In this document: piece by piece, positions 1 through 8,189 of the stretch
How the letters are laid out: every line of letters starts with the position of its first letter
Numbering within the stretch: position 1 is the stretch's first letter
Source of the DNA: Mesorhizobium sp.
GTDB taxonomy: Bacteria > Pseudomonadota > Alphaproteobacteria > Rhizobiales > Rhizobiaceae
Reading direction: 5' to 3'
NCBI RefSeq assembly: GCF_005063415.1
Contig: NZ_SUEG01000049.1
Span: forward strand, 306-35,958
Length of the DNA: 35,653 nucleotides
Notes under the pieces: model-generated
Told to the model about the DNA's origin: nothing
Seen by the model: only the letters and a program-made list of their open reading frames with translations
Database searches by the model: none
Translations under genes and position numbers: made by a program

Positions 1-56
1 ACTGTTCAGGATCGGCGGCGAGGAATTCGCCATCCTCGCCGCCGATCCTGAACAGT
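1..56. repeat. terminal inverted repeat (fold-back) inside a GGDEF gene
   Basis: Bases 1-24 are the exact reverse complement of bases 33-56, with an 8-base loop (25-32). The plus strand at 3-41 reads as sense GGDEF core (L-F-R-I-G-G-E-E-F-A-I-L-A), while the diguanylate cyclase gene lies on the minus strand and reads L-F-R-I-G-G-E up to the same point. The sequence therefore appears to turn back on itself at a natural short hairpin of the gene (GGCGAGGA, loop, TCCTCGCC). This looks like a contig-end or amplification fold-back rather than a biological repeat. Confidence 0.8.
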
Positions 57-1036
57 TGATCTTCGGTCCCGACAAGTTCGCCAAGCAAAATCGCCAGGGC
101 TTTCAGCACCTTGTCGCCCTCGGCATGGCCGAAGCGGTCGTTGATCGATTTGAAATGGTCGACATCGATGACCAGCAGGCTGAGCGGCCTGGCGGTGCGC
201 AGGCTGGCAGCAACGGCGGCCTCGCCGTCGCTGTCGAAGCGACCCCTATGCAGCAGGCCGGTGAGGCCGTCGCGACCGACATGCTCGACCAGCGCCTCAT
301 AGCGCTCGCGATAGGTCAGAGTGTCGAAAATGTCGGAAAGCCCGCGCGGCGCCGGCACCTGCCGCGCCTCGAACCACCTGATATAGGCGACCAGCATGGT
401 GCTGTAGACCAGGGCCGCTGCCATCTTGGCGAACCAGCCGCCGAAGAACACCGCCACCGGCGCACCGGTGACGAAATGCAGCGCCGTGAAAAAACCTGCC
501 TGGTCGAAGGTGAGCACGCAGGCGACGGAGACCAGGATGCGGGAAAAAGGCGCCTTGCGCAGATATTTGCCGAGCTTTTCATAGAGCAGGATGATCAGGA
601 TGGCGTCGATGAACAGCAGCGTCGTGCCCCACACCATCAGCCAGCCCATCTCGTCGATGAAGCCGATGTCGGGAAGCTTGCCGTCGGGCAGCGGTGCGAT
701 GTCGTGCAGGCGCAGGATCAGCACGAGCCCGATCATCAGGGTATTGCCGAGCAGCAGGCCGTAGATGGGCTGCCGGACAGTTGCCGCGTCCTCCTTGATG
801 TAGAGCAGGAGCAGCATGACCAGCTTGCCGGAAAACAGCACGGCCGAACCCGGCGATACCATGCCGAACGGCAGCGCGACGTAGAAGACGCTGGCGAGGT
901 AGGTTTCCAGGAAATGCATGACGCCAAGGGCGCAGACGAAGACGCCGAGGCCGATGCGGCCTCTGAACCGGAAAAGCGTGACCATGATGCCGAAATAGAG
1001 AACCGCTTCGGCAAAAAGCAGGAAACTGTTCAGCAC
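1..1036 (-). CDS. membrane-anchored diguanylate cyclase (GGDEF), partial
   Basis: Probable diguanylate cyclase making cyclic di-GMP from two GTP at the inner membrane. I chose the GTG at 1036 (preceded by GGGGAGAG), giving at least 334 codons before the window edge. The first ~230 residues hold about six or seven hydrophobic segments (for example residues ~3-20 and ~60-75). The GGDEF domain starts near residue 256 with D-G-L-T-G-L-L, has the V-D-H-F-K-x-I-N-D-x-F-G-H metal/substrate motif and reaches G-G-E at residues 332-334. The rest of the GGDEF domain is outside the window, and the last ~32 bases are unreliable because of the fold-back at 1-56. It is transcribed divergently from ettA. I cannot name the membrane sensor domain. 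Confidence 0.85.
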   Translation of the reverse strand, partial: MLNSFLLFAEAVLYFGIMVTLFRFRGRIGLGVFVCALGVMHFLETYLASVFYVALPFGMVSPGSAVLFSGKLVMLLLLYIKEDAATVRQPIYGLLLGNTLMIGLVLILRLHDIAPLPDGKLPDIGFIDEMGWLMVWGTTLLFIDAILIILLYEKLGKYLRKAPFSRILVSVACVLTFDQAGFFTALHFVTGAPVAVFFGGWFAKMAAALVYSTMLVAYIRWFEARQVPAPRGLSDIFDTLTYRERYEALVEHVGRDGLTGLLHRGRFDSDGEAAVAASLRTARPLSLLVIDVDHFKSINDRFGHAEGDKVLKALAILLGELVGTEDQLFRIGGEDGEFLAADPEQ

Positions 1037-1196
1037 GGCCCGATCTCTCTCCCCGAAATCGCGGCTGCCAGCGATTTCCCATCCAACACTGTTTTGACGC
1101 GGAATGGTTAACCGGAGCTTTCGCCTGGGCGCCGGCACGAAATGAAGCGGCTAAGCGTTTGCGGGTGCGACCAAATCCGCTTGGGGCCAAAACTGT

Positions 1197-1225
1197 TTGC
1201 CGTTCGGGGCCGCATCGCTTACATA
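1197..1225 (+). promoter_or_regulatory. candidate sigma-70 promoter of ettA
   Basis: TTGCCG (1197-1202), a 17-base spacer and TACATA (1220-1225) lie about 55 bases before the ettA GTG start. Spacing and boxes fit a housekeeping promoter. It is found by eye only. Confidence 0.35.
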
Positions 1226-1278
1226 GCGCCCAACTTCCATTCAATCCGACATCAGTCGACTTTTCAGGGAAAGCGCGC

Positions 1279-2928
1279 GTGGCACGCCAGTTCATCTATC
1301 ACATGGCCGGCCTCAACAAGGCCTACGGCACCAAGAAGGTGCTCGAGAACATTCATCTGTCCTTCTACCCGGACGCCAAGATCGGCATCCTCGGTCCCAA
1401 CGGCGCCGGCAAATCGACGATCCTCAAGATCATGGCCGGCATCGACAAGGAGTGGAGCGGCGAGGCCTGGCTGGCCGAAGGCGCTACCGTCGGTTACCTG
1501 GCGCAGGAGCCGGCGCTCGATCCGAACAAGAACGTGTTCGAAAACGTCATGGAAGGCGTCGCCGCCAAGACCGCCATCATCGAGCGCTACAACGAATTGA
1601 TGATGAACTATTCCGACGAGACGGCGGACGAGTCGGCCAAGCTGCAGGACGAGATGGACCGGCTCAACCTGTGGGATCTCGAACAGCAGGTCGAGATGGC
1701 GATGGAGGCGCTCGGCTGCCCGCCCAAGGAGGCCGACGTCACCAAGCTGTCGGGCGGCGAGCGCCGTCGCGTCGCGCTCTGCCAGCTACTGCTGCGCCAG
1801 CCCGACCTTCTGCTGCTCGACGAGCCGACCAACCATCTCGACGCCGAGACGACGGCCTGGCTGGAAAAGCACCTGCGCGCCTATCCGGGCGCGGTCATGA
1901 TCATCACCCACGATCGCTACTTCCTCGACAATGTCACCGGCTGGATCCTCGAGCTCGATCGCGGCCGCGGTATCCCCTACGAAGGCAACTACACCAAATA
2001 TCTCGAAGCCAAGGCCAAGCGGCTCAAGCAGGAAGGCCGCGAGGACGATGCGCGCCAGCGGGCGATCGGCCGCGAGCGCGAGTGGATCCAGTCGAGCCCG
2101 AAAGCCCGGCAGACCAAGTCGAAAGCCCGTATCCAGGCCTTCCAGGACCTGCTGGATGCTGCCGACAAGCGGCGTCCGAGCGACACCCAGATTGTCATTC
2201 CGCACGGCGAGCGGCTCGGCAATGTGGTGATCGAGGTCGAGGGCCTGTCGAAGGGCTTTGGCGACACGCTTTTGATCGACGATCTCGAATTCAAGCTGCC
2301 GCCGGGCGGCATCGTCGGCGTCATCGGCCCGAACGGCGCCGGCAAGACGACGCTGTTCCGCATGATCACCGGCCAGGAAAAGCCGGACGCCGGCACCATC
2401 CGCGTCGGCGAGACGGTCAAGCTCGGTTATGTCGACCAGAGCCGCGACGCGCTCGACCCGACCAAGACCGTCTGGGAAGAGATCTCGGGCGGCGCCGAAG
2501 TGGTCAAGCTCGGCAAGTTCGAAGCCAACACCCGCGCCTATTGCGCGTCGTTCAATTTCCGCGGCGGCGACCAGCAGCAGAAGGTCGGCAATCTGTCCGG
2601 CGGCCAGCGCAACCGCGTGCATCTGGCCAAGATGCTGAAGACCGGCGGCAATGTGCTGCTGCTCGACGAACCGACCAACGATCTCGATACCGAAACGTTG
2701 GCCGCACTTGAAGACGCGCTCGAGAGTTTCGCCGGCTGCGCCGTCATCATCTCGCACGATCGCATGTTCCTCGATCGCCTGGCGACGCACATCCTCGCCT
2801 TCGAGGGCGACAGCCACGTCGAATGGTTCGAAGGCAATTTCGAGGATTACGAGCAGGACAAGATCCGCCGGCTTGGTCCGGATGCGGTCAACCCGCACAG
2901 GATGACGTATAAGCGGCTGACGAGGTAA
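1279..2928 (+). CDS. ettA: energy-dependent translational throttle protein EttA (ABC-F ATPase)
   Basis: Cytoplasmic ABC-F ATPase of 549 aa, close to the usual ~555. In E. coli, EttA binds the ribosomal E site and gates entry into elongation according to the ATP/ADP ratio. Two ABC domains without membrane segments: Walker A G-P-N-G-A-G-K-S at ~39-46, signature L-S-G-G-E-R-R-R, Walker B L-L-L-L-D-E-P-T-N-H-L-D; then a charged linker (K-A-K-R-L-K...) and a second Walker A G-P-N-G-A-G-K-T, L-S-G-G-Q-R-N-R and L-L-L-D-E-P-T-N-D-L-D. I chose the GTG at 1279 because AGGGA lies 8 bases upstream and the protein then begins M-A-R-Q-F-I-Y-H-M like family members; a longer frame from 1159 reads through non-conserved leader. 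tam follows after 45 bases. Confidence 0.95.
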   Translation: MARQFIYHMAGLNKAYGTKKVLENIHLSFYPDAKIGILGPNGAGKSTILKIMAGIDKEWSGEAWLAEGATVGYLAQEPALDPNKNVFENVMEGVAAKTAIIERYNELMMNYSDETADESAKLQDEMDRLNLWDLEQQVEMAMEALGCPPKEADVTKLSGGERRRVALCQLLLRQPDLLLLDEPTNHLDAETTAWLEKHLRAYPGAVMIITHDRYFLDNVTGWILELDRGRGIPYEGNYTKYLEAKAKRLKQEGREDDARQRAIGREREWIQSSPKARQTKSKARIQAFQDLLDAADKRRPSDTQIVIPHGERLGNVVIEVEGLSKGFGDTLLIDDLEFKLPPGGIVGVIGPNGAGKTTLFRMITGQEKPDAGTIRVGETVKLGYVDQSRDALDPTKTVWEEISGGAEVVKLGKFEANTRAYCASFNFRGGDQQQKVGNLSGGQRNRVHLAKMLKTGGNVLLLDEPTNDLDTETLAALEDALESFAGCAVIISHDRMFLDRLATHILAFEGDSHVEWFEGNFEDYEQDKIRRLGPDAVNPHRMTYKRLTR

Positions 2929-2973
2929 GACATTTACAGGGCGGCGAATTCTCAAATGATCTGAGGAACCAAG

Positions 2974-3744
2974 ATGGCCGATTGGTCCGCCGCCCTCTAC
3001 CTGAAATTCGAGGATGAGCGCACGCGGCCGGCGCGCGATTTGATCGCGCAGGTGCCGGTGCCGGAACCGCGCCGGGTGGTCGATATTGGCTGCGGGCCGG
3101 GCAATTCGACCGAATTGTTGATCGAACGCTGGCCGCAGGCGCAGATCAGCGGCTTCGATACCTCGCCCGACATGATCGAGAAGGCGAAAGCGCGCCTGCC
3201 CGGCGTCAGCTTTGCGCTGGCGGATGCGGCGGAGTGGCAACCGGCGGAACCCGTCGACGTGATCTTTGCCAATGCGGTGTTTCAGTGGCTGCCGGAGCAT
3301 CCGGCGGTCTTCCAGCGGCTGATGGGATTTTTGGCGCCCGGCGGCGCGCTTGCCGTGCAGATGCCGGACAATATGGCCGAGCCTTCGCACCGGCTGATGC
3401 GGGAGATTGCGGCCGAGGTGCCGTTTGCCGAAAAACTCGGCGACGCGGCCCGCGCGCCGCTGCCGCCGGTCGCCTTCTACTACGACCTTTTGTCGCCATT
3501 CTCGGATCGGCTCGATATCCGGCACACGATCTACAACCATCCGCTGGCCGATGCCGAGGCGATCGTCGAATGGGTGAAGTCGACGGGGCTGAAGCCGTTC
3601 CTCGATCCGCTCGACGAAAACGAGCGGCAGCTTTTCCTGAAGCGCTACACGCCCAGGATCAGCGAAGCCTATCCGAAAACGGCAAGCGGCAAGGTGTTGC
3701 TGCGCTTTCCCCGTCTCTTCATCGTGGCGCGGCGTTCTGCCTAG
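2974..3744 (+). CDS. tam: trans-aconitate 2-methyltransferase
   Basis: 256-aa class I SAM-dependent methyltransferase. The N-terminus [19 protein letters not shown] is typical of Tam, which methylates trans-aconitate, a by-product that inhibits aconitase. The SAM-binding motif V-V-D-I-G-C-G-P-G is at ~35-43, the acidic residue at the end of strand 2 in G-F-D-T-S-P-D-M, and [10 protein letters not shown] follows. GAGGA sits just before the ATG. It starts 45 bases after ettA on the same strand, so the two may be co-transcribed. Confidence 0.9.
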   Translation: MADWSAALYLKFEDERTRPARDLIAQVPVPEPRRVVDIGCGPGNSTELLIERWPQAQISGFDTSPDMIEKAKARLPGVSFALADAAEWQPAEPVDVIFANAVFQWLPEHPAVFQRLMGFLAPGGALAVQMPDNMAEPSHRLMREIAAEVPFAEKLGDAARAPLPPVAFYYDLLSPFSDRLDIRHTIYNHPLADAEAIVEWVKSTGLKPFLDPLDENERQLFLKRYTPRISEAYPKTASGKVLLRFPRLFIVARRSA

Positions 3745-3856
3745 AAACTCTTAGCTACATCCAAAAACAGCCAACAGCGGATGCTTGACCGGCTTTCGCC
3801 GTCATGCGCATCTCGCTGGGGCGGGGATAACGGCCCTTCATGGGCCATGGGGGTGG

Positions 3857-4195
3857 ATGATGACACTGAAAAAGATAGTTTTCGGCGGCAGCATTTGTGC
3901 GGCCGCCGTGCTTGCCTTGTCGATATCGGCGCAGGCCAAGCGAGCGCGCTGCTTCACCAGCGACGACGGCTATTTCTCCTGCAGCTATCGGGCGCTGGAC
4001 GATGCCGGCAGCTTTCGCATCTCTGCGCCGGGCTATCCGACTTATGTCCTGAAGATCGACGGGCCGGGTTTTGCCTATGGCTATATCAATCTCGGCCGCC
4101 GCAACGTGCCGCTGCCCGGCCAATTCGTGCGCAGCCGCGATGACGGTGCCTGCTGGAACAACCCGCAGACCAATACCAAGCTCTGCGCCTGGTAA
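3857..4195 (+). CDS. small secreted hypothetical protein with four cysteines
   Basis: I start at the ATG-ATG pair (3857/3860) because GGGGTGG lies just upstream and the protein then opens with a signal peptide (M-T-L-K-K-I-V, a hydrophobic stretch, A-Q-A). The mature part is about 85 aa with four cysteines (in R-A-R-C-F, Y-F-S-C-S, G-A-C-W and L-C-A-W), consistent with two disulfides in the periplasm. The family is not recognised. An in-frame start at 3785 would add a proline/histidine-rich stretch that hides the signal peptide, so I reject it. Confidence 0.7.
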   Translation: MMTLKKIVFGGSICAAAVLALSISAQAKRARCFTSDDGYFSCSYRALDDAGSFRISAPGYPTYVLKIDGPGFAYGYINLGRRNVPLPGQFVRSRDDGACWNNPQTNTKLCAW

Positions 4196-4315
4196 AGACC
4201 TTTCCAGGGACTTGATTTAAGCCGGCATAAACTGGCTAGGTGCAAAAGAGGTTGCGCCGAGCTTATTGCGGCGTCGACATGGAGCCGCAACGCCTGCGCA
4301 CGGGACGAACTGGAA

Positions 4316-5437
4316 ATGCATCGCGTCATCATCAGCGGGATCGGCGTTGAAATCCCCGAAGCTTCGATCACCAATGAGGAGCTCGTCGCCAGCTTCAACA
4401 CCTGGGTGGACATGGAGAACGTCCGCCGCGAGGTGTCGGGCGAGCCGCTGCTGCAGAAATCGGACAGTGCCTTCATCGTCCATGCCTCGGGCGTCCAGAC
4501 CCGCCATGTCATCGAACGGGAAGGCATCCTCGACCCGACCCGCATGGCGCCGCGCTTCCCGGCGCGGCCCGACGATGCGCTGTCGCTGGAGGCCGAGTTC
4601 GGTATCGCTTCCGCCAGCAAGGCGCTCGATCATGCCGGGCTGAAGCCCGGGGATATCGATCTGGTGATCTGCTCGGCCTCGCACCATCAGCGGCCCTATC
4701 CGGCGATCGCCATCGAAATGCAGCAGGCGCTGGGCACAAAGGGTGCCGGATTCGACATGGGGCTTGGCTGCTCTTCGGCGGCGGCGGCATTGCACATCGC
4801 GGTCAATCTGGTGCGGGCAGGGGCGCACAAACGGGTGCTGGTGACGACGCCGGAGATCATCACCGGCCACCTCAATTTTCGCGACCGGCAGACGCATTTC
4901 ATCTTCGGCGACGCTTCCGTGTCGATGATCGTCGAGGGGCTCGCCCAGGGCGAAAAACGGCCGGGGCGCTTCGAGGTGCTCGACACGCGCGCCTGGACGC
5001 AGATGTCGAACAGCATCCGCACCAATCTCGGTTATTACACCCGCGCTACCCAGGACGATCCATACATGATCGATCTGGAAGGCAATCTGATCAAGCAGAT
5101 CGGCAACAAGGTGTTCAAGGAAGTCACCGTTGCCGGCCACAAGTTCATCGTCGAGTTCCTGGCCGAACACGGGCTGACGCCGCAAGCAATCCGGCGCTTC
5201 TGGCTGCATCAGGCGAATGCGCGGATGAACGCCATGATCCTGAAACTGTCGTTCGGCCATGACGTCGACCATGACCGCGCGCCGATGGTACTGGAGCGCC
5301 TCGGCAACACCGCCGCGGCCGGCGCCATCGTCGCCCTGTCGGAGAACCATGCCGACATGAAGGCCGGCGACTTCGGCTTGCTCTGCGCCTTCGGCGCCGG
5401 CTACTCGATCGGCGGCGCGCTGTTGCGCATGCTCTGA
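4316..5437 (+). CDS. beta-ketoacyl-ACP synthase III family protein
   Basis: 373-aa thiolase-fold condensing enzyme of the FabH class. The triad is visible: Cys152 in G-L-G-C-S-S-A-A, His298 in W-L-H-Q-A-N and Asn331 in L-G-N-T-A-A-A-G. These are the residues of KAS III, which condenses an acyl-CoA with malonyl-ACP. It is longer than housekeeping FabH (~320 aa), with an insert after the N-terminus (residues ~30-80), and has no acyl-carrier or plsX neighbour. It is therefore more likely an accessory KAS III for a specialised acyl chain; the substrate is unknown. Its TGA directly abuts the stop codon of the convergent gene. Confidence 0.85.
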   Translation: MHRVIISGIGVEIPEASITNEELVASFNTWVDMENVRREVSGEPLLQKSDSAFIVHASGVQTRHVIEREGILDPTRMAPRFPARPDDALSLEAEFGIASASKALDHAGLKPGDIDLVICSASHHQRPYPAIAIEMQQALGTKGAGFDMGLGCSSAAAALHIAVNLVRAGAHKRVLVTTPEIITGHLNFRDRQTHFIFGDASVSMIVEGLAQGEKRPGRFEVLDTRAWTQMSNSIRTNLGYYTRATQDDPYMIDLEGNLIKQIGNKVFKEVTVAGHKFIVEFLAEHGLTPQAIRRFWLHQANARMNAMILKLSFGHDVDHDRAPMVLERLGNTAAAGAIVALSENHADMKAGDFGLLCAFGAGYSIGGALLRML

Positions 5438-6073
5438 CTATTTCGGCGCGAGCGGCACCAGCATCGGAACGCGCCTGGCATAGTCGTCGTAAGCACTACC
5501 CAGTTCGCCGCGCAGAAAACGCTCCTCCAGCCTTGCCTTCATGACGATGCCGGCGGTGAGAAGAATGGCGCCGGCAACGCCCCAGACGGTGCCTTTCGCC
5601 GCCATGGTGGCGAGGATCGCCAGAAGCAGCCCGGTGTAGATCGGGTGGCGAACCAGCCGGTAGGGACCGGTGTCGATGACGCGGTGCTCTGCCTTGGCGG
5701 TGACCGTGCCCGACCACAGGCGGCCGAGATGAAGCCGCGCCCACCAAGCAAATGCCAGGCCGGCGGCAATCAATGCGACACAGATCCACGCTTCGGCAAG
5801 GTTCGGCGTCCAAAGCCTCAGCGGGCCGGCATAACCGTGCGCCGGAATGAAGAGCAGGATCGTGCCGACCACCAACACCGCCCGGTAGGGCAGTTCGGCC
5901 TCGAAGCCGGCGCGTTTTTCGGCCCGGTCGGCCCAGAAGGCGGCCGCGGCCCATGAAACAACCCAGAGCAGCCAGAGCTGTGCGATTGCCGATGCGGGAT
6001 GCACGATAAACCTCCGCAGGCTCAACCTGATCGATATTATCAACCGCTGCAGCAATGCGGCATGCTTTTGCAT
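5438..6073 (-). CDS. isoprenylcysteine carboxyl methyltransferase family membrane protein
   Basis: 211-aa integral membrane protein with about five hydrophobic segments. The C-terminal half holds the ICMT/PEMT signature G-P-Y-R-L-V-R-H-P-I-Y-T-G followed by a hydrophobic helix and E-E-R-F-L...Y-D-D-Y-A-R-R-V-P. In this superfamily the motif binds S-adenosylmethionine at the membrane face. Bacterial members methylate varied lipids or small molecules and mostly have no known substrate. The gene is convergent with the KAS III gene with no bases between the stops. The start is the first ATG; a later start is possible. Confidence 0.8.
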   Translation of the reverse strand: MQKHAALLQRLIISIRLSLRRFIVHPASAIAQLWLLWVVSWAAAAFWADRAEKRAGFEAELPYRAVLVVGTILLFIPAHGYAGPLRLWTPNLAEAWICVALIAAGLAFAWWARLHLGRLWSGTVTAKAEHRVIDTGPYRLVRHPIYTGLLLAILATMAAKGTVWGVAGAILLTAGIVMKARLEERFLRGELGSAYDDYARRVPMLVPLAPK

Positions 6074-6203
6074 GGGGCTGATTCAACCAGGAAGCTGGTG
6101 GTGCCGACCCGTATCAGCCGTCTTGATTGGAACATCAACGCTTTCGACTGGACCCTATAAATCGACTTCGGCTAATTGCATCCAGCCGCTAGGAATGAAC
6201 CCG

Positions 6204-6821
6204 ATGCCGGATCTGTTTCCCGCAACCGAAAATCCCGCCGAGATCGTGCCGGCGCGAAAACTCGCCGCCAGGGTGGCGGCGCTCTATCTCGCACCATTCG
6301 ATCGTTTTGAGACACGAGCGGTGGATACGCTGCAACTCGGTTTCGACGGCATCGAGGGCGATTTCCACGCCGGCACGACGCGGCGCTCCGGCGGGCGGGA
6401 ACCCTGGTATCCGCGCGGCACCGAGATGCGCAACGAACGGCAATTGTCGATCGTCGCGGCGGACGAACTGGCAATCGTTGCCGAACGGATGGGCATTGCC
6501 GAAATCAAGCCGGAATGGATCGGCGCCAATCTCCTGATCGAAGGCCTGCCGCACCTCTCGATGCTGCCGTCCGGCTCGCTGCTGTTCTTCAAAGGCGGCG
6601 CGACCGTCAAGATCGACGCGCAGAACGGGCCTTGCCGGATCGCCGGCAGGCCGGTCGCCGAAAAGGCCGGGATGGCCGACCACGAGGCCGGCGCGCTGCT
6701 GTTCCCGAAGGCGGCGAAGCGCTCGCGCGGGCTCGTCGCCTGGGTCGAGAAGCCCGGCACGATCGCGGCCGGCGAGGAGATATCGGTGCGCGTGCCGGAG
6801 CAGTGGATTTACCGGGCCTGA
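6204..6821 (+). CDS. MOSC domain-containing protein
   Basis: About 205 aa. MOSC domains bind sulfur or the molybdenum cofactor through one conserved cysteine, seen here in N-G-P-C-R-I-A-G. Other family marks are G-I-E-G-D-F-H-A-G near the N-terminus and the region P-R-G-T-E-M-R-N-E-R-Q-L-S-I-V. I chose the ATG at 6204 because AGGA (6191-6194) is 9 bases upstream; the ATG at 6195 directly touches that AGGA, and the frame from 6072 is unlikely. Stand-alone MOSC proteins may carry sulfane sulfur or deliver it to Mo enzymes; no Mo-cofactor gene lies nearby. Confidence 0.85.
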   Translation: MPDLFPATENPAEIVPARKLAARVAALYLAPFDRFETRAVDTLQLGFDGIEGDFHAGTTRRSGGREPWYPRGTEMRNERQLSIVAADELAIVAERMGIAEIKPEWIGANLLIEGLPHLSMLPSGSLLFFKGGATVKIDAQNGPCRIAGRPVAEKAGMADHEAGALLFPKAAKRSRGLVAWVEKPGTIAAGEEISVRVPEQWIYRA

Positions 6822-6930
6822 AGGTGAGTCCAGGCAAGGCGGTGTTGCCAGTCGAAGCCGCATTCCTTCGTACCCCTCTATCCTGCAGGGCAGAGGAGCA
6901 CTGTCCCTCGACCTCTGAAAACCTGGGTTG

Positions 6931-6982
6931 CTCGCCCACCGCGAAGCGGGGGAGAGGTGGCCGCGAAGCGGCCGGAGAGGGG
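6931..6982. repeat. GC-rich palindromic intergenic repeat (rhizobial mosaic type)
   Basis: The 415-base gene-free stretch 6822-7237 contains this element. GGCCGC-GAA-GCGGCC (6959-6973) is a perfect hairpin, preceded by a second CCGC-GAA-GCGG hairpin and GGGGGAGAGG; related C-rich complement (CCCCCTCTCGG) follows at ~7010-7020. I recall this kind of sequence from dispersed intergenic repeats in Mesorhizobium and other rhizobia. The remainder of the stretch holds a possible small RNA (7118-7170) and a GCCGAC/GTCGGC inverted repeat at 7174-7190. Confidence 0.5.
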
Positions 6983-7117
6983 CCTTTCGCAGAGCGCGGT
7001 CCCCCTCTCGGTCTCGGCTTCGTGGGGGCGAGGAACCCAAGCTGAAACTAAGTCGCGATTCAATGCTGAAGGCGAGCAACTTTGTTCTTGCTTTGTGCCG
7101 GCAGCTATGCTACTAAT

Positions 7118-7170
7118 TTGGGTATGGTGCTAATTGGCTCCAACGACCCGCCTGCCGAGGCGGTTTTTTT
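7118..7170 (+). ncRNA. possible small RNA with own promoter and terminator
   Basis: Two overlapping promoter-like pairs lie upstream: TTGTTC (7082-7087), 18 bases, TATGCT (7106-7111); and TTGCTT (7088-7093), 17 bases, TACTAA (7111-7116). A strong intrinsic terminator ends at 7170. No open frame or ribosome site lies between, and the nearest upstream plus-strand gene ends almost 300 bases earlier. A ~50-nt transcript is the simplest reading. I do not recognise the RNA family. Confidence 0.3.
7148..7170 (+). terminator. intrinsic terminator
   Basis: Perfect 6-bp stem CCGCCT/AGGCGG with a GCCG loop, followed by seven T. Oriented to end plus-strand transcription. It would end either the proposed small RNA or long read-through from the MOSC gene. 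Confidence 0.8.
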
Positions 7171-7237
7171 GTTGCCGACCTGACGTCGGCGGAACAGAGG
7201 GGCGCCGCAGAACTCGACGCGTGTGCTTGCCATCGCT

Positions 7238-7549
7238 CTACGCCTCATCCTCATCATCGAGCAAACGGGTGGCGCGCCAGCGGGTTAGCACGATATTGGT
7301 TTGTTCGATGACGAAGAAGCGTGCGGAATCGCGGTCATAGCCTTCGGCCAGCAGCTTTTCGTAGTCGGTGTGGGCGTGGCGAATATGCGCAATCGTCGCC
7401 AGCCACACGGCAATGCTCGGCGGCAAGCTCTTCATGTGCACGGCGCCGGCATCGGCACGGATCTTTTCCATGTCGGCATAGGGCGCCAGCGGCAGAAGCG
7501 CTGTCAGCGCCTTGGCGATGGCGCGGCGGCGGCCGGTCGGGGCGCTCAC
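7238..7549 (-). CDS. DUF2293 domain-containing protein
   Basis: 103-aa cytoplasmic protein that I recognise as DUF2293-like from the pattern L-P-P-S-I-A-V-W-L, the H-x-R-H-x-H-T-D-Y core and G-Y-D-R-D-S-A-R-F-F-V, ending in L-T-R-W. No biochemical function is known to me. It starts at GTG 7549, and its first four bases (GTGA) overlap the TGA stop of trmO, so the two genes are translationally coupled. The C-terminus is acidic (D-D-E-D-E-A). Confidence 0.75.
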   Translation of the reverse strand: MSAPTGRRRAIAKALTALLPLAPYADMEKIRADAGAVHMKSLPPSIAVWLATIAHIRHAHTDYEKLLAEGYDRDSARFFVIEQTNIVLTRWRATRLLDDEDEA

Positions 7550-8070
7550 TGCCCGTCCGATCTGGACGTCTCGTTCCGCCCAGCCATGGTCGCCTCGGCG
7601 AAGGCATCGGTCGAGGCGAAATAGGGCTTGATGTCGATGACCGGCGTGCCGTCGAGCACGTCGATGGCGTCAAGCTCGACACGGCCGGTGTCGATGTCGA
7701 GTGCGACGAGCTTGGCAATATGCAGTCCGACAGGATTCGGCCGGGCAGGGGAGCGTAGCGAAAAGACGCCTTTCGGCTCCGGGGCTTGGCGGGGTTTCTG
7801 GACAATCAGTTGCCGCGGCGCATGGTGCAGCCAAGACAGGATGACGACGTGGCTGGCACGTTCCAGCCCAAGCAGGCCGTCCCGATAGAGCGGATCGATC
7901 GTGAGAACCGCCGGCTGTCCCGTCTCCCGCGCGGCCTTCATGTTCTTGGGGCAGGTCTCCCGCGTGACCCAAGGTGAAGCGATGCGGCCAATGAAGACGA
8001 CATGGTCATCCGGCGGCATCGTTGCCGGGTCGGTTTCCAGAAGCTTTTCGCCGCTGCGCGTTTCGAACAT
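7546..8070 (-). CDS. trmO: tRNA (N6-threonylcarbamoyladenosine(37)-N6)-methyltransferase TrmO
   Basis: TsaA/TrmO family enzyme. In E. coli TrmO uses SAM to methylate t6A37 of tRNA-Thr to m6t6A, fine-tuning decoding. Family marks: F-I-G-R-I-x-S-P-W near the N-terminus, L-x-W-L-H-H-A-P-R, F-S-L-R-S-P-A-R-P-N-P-V-G-L and D-x-L-D-G-T-P-V-I-D-I-K-P-Y. I chose the ATG at 8070 (174 aa) because GAGG is 8 bases upstream; in-frame ATGs at 8088 and 8118 are alternatives. The gene is divergent from the ArsR-methyltransferase gene, and the shared upstream region holds the palindrome at 8174-8189, so it could share that control. Confidence 0.88.
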   Translation of the reverse strand: MFETRSGEKLLETDPATMPPDDHVVFIGRIASPWVTRETCPKNMKAARETGQPAVLTIDPLYRDGLLGLERASHVVILSWLHHAPRQLIVQKPRQAPEPKGVFSLRSPARPNPVGLHIAKLVALDIDTGRVELDAIDVLDGTPVIDIKPYFASTDAFAEATMAGRNETSRSDGQ

Positions 8071-8151
8071 GGGCCTCGCCTCGATCATGCCTGCGGCCTT
8101 GCGCGGTCCGCCATGCATGCGTCATTTTCTTGTCCGGAAGCGACATAGCGC

Positions 8152-8189
8152 TTGCAAGCCTATCAAAACCGACATAAACATATGTTTAT
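8152..8189 (+). promoter_or_regulatory. promoter with perfect 16-bp palindromic operator
   Basis: TTGCAA (8152-8157), a 17-base spacer and TAAACA (8175-8180) form a plausible sigma-70 promoter. ATAAACATATGTTTAT (8174-8189) is a perfect palindrome covering the -10 box and ending 23 bases before the start codon. Its position and dyad symmetry suit autorepression by the ArsR-type dimer encoded immediately downstream. ArsR-family regulators of SAM metabolism (SahR, SamR) are known in proteobacteria; I have not compared this site with their motifs. Confidence 0.6.

Noticed and set aside
56..1111. Long plus-strand frame of ~350 codons, rich in Gln, Asp, Glu and Arg
   Set aside because: It is the antisense of the diguanylate cyclase gene. 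Its composition (Q/E/D/R-rich, no family pattern) is typical of shadows in high-GC DNA.
1786..3540. 584-codon minus-strand frame opposite ettA and tam
   Set aside because: Composition is that of an antisense shadow; both plus-strand genes show complete family motifs.
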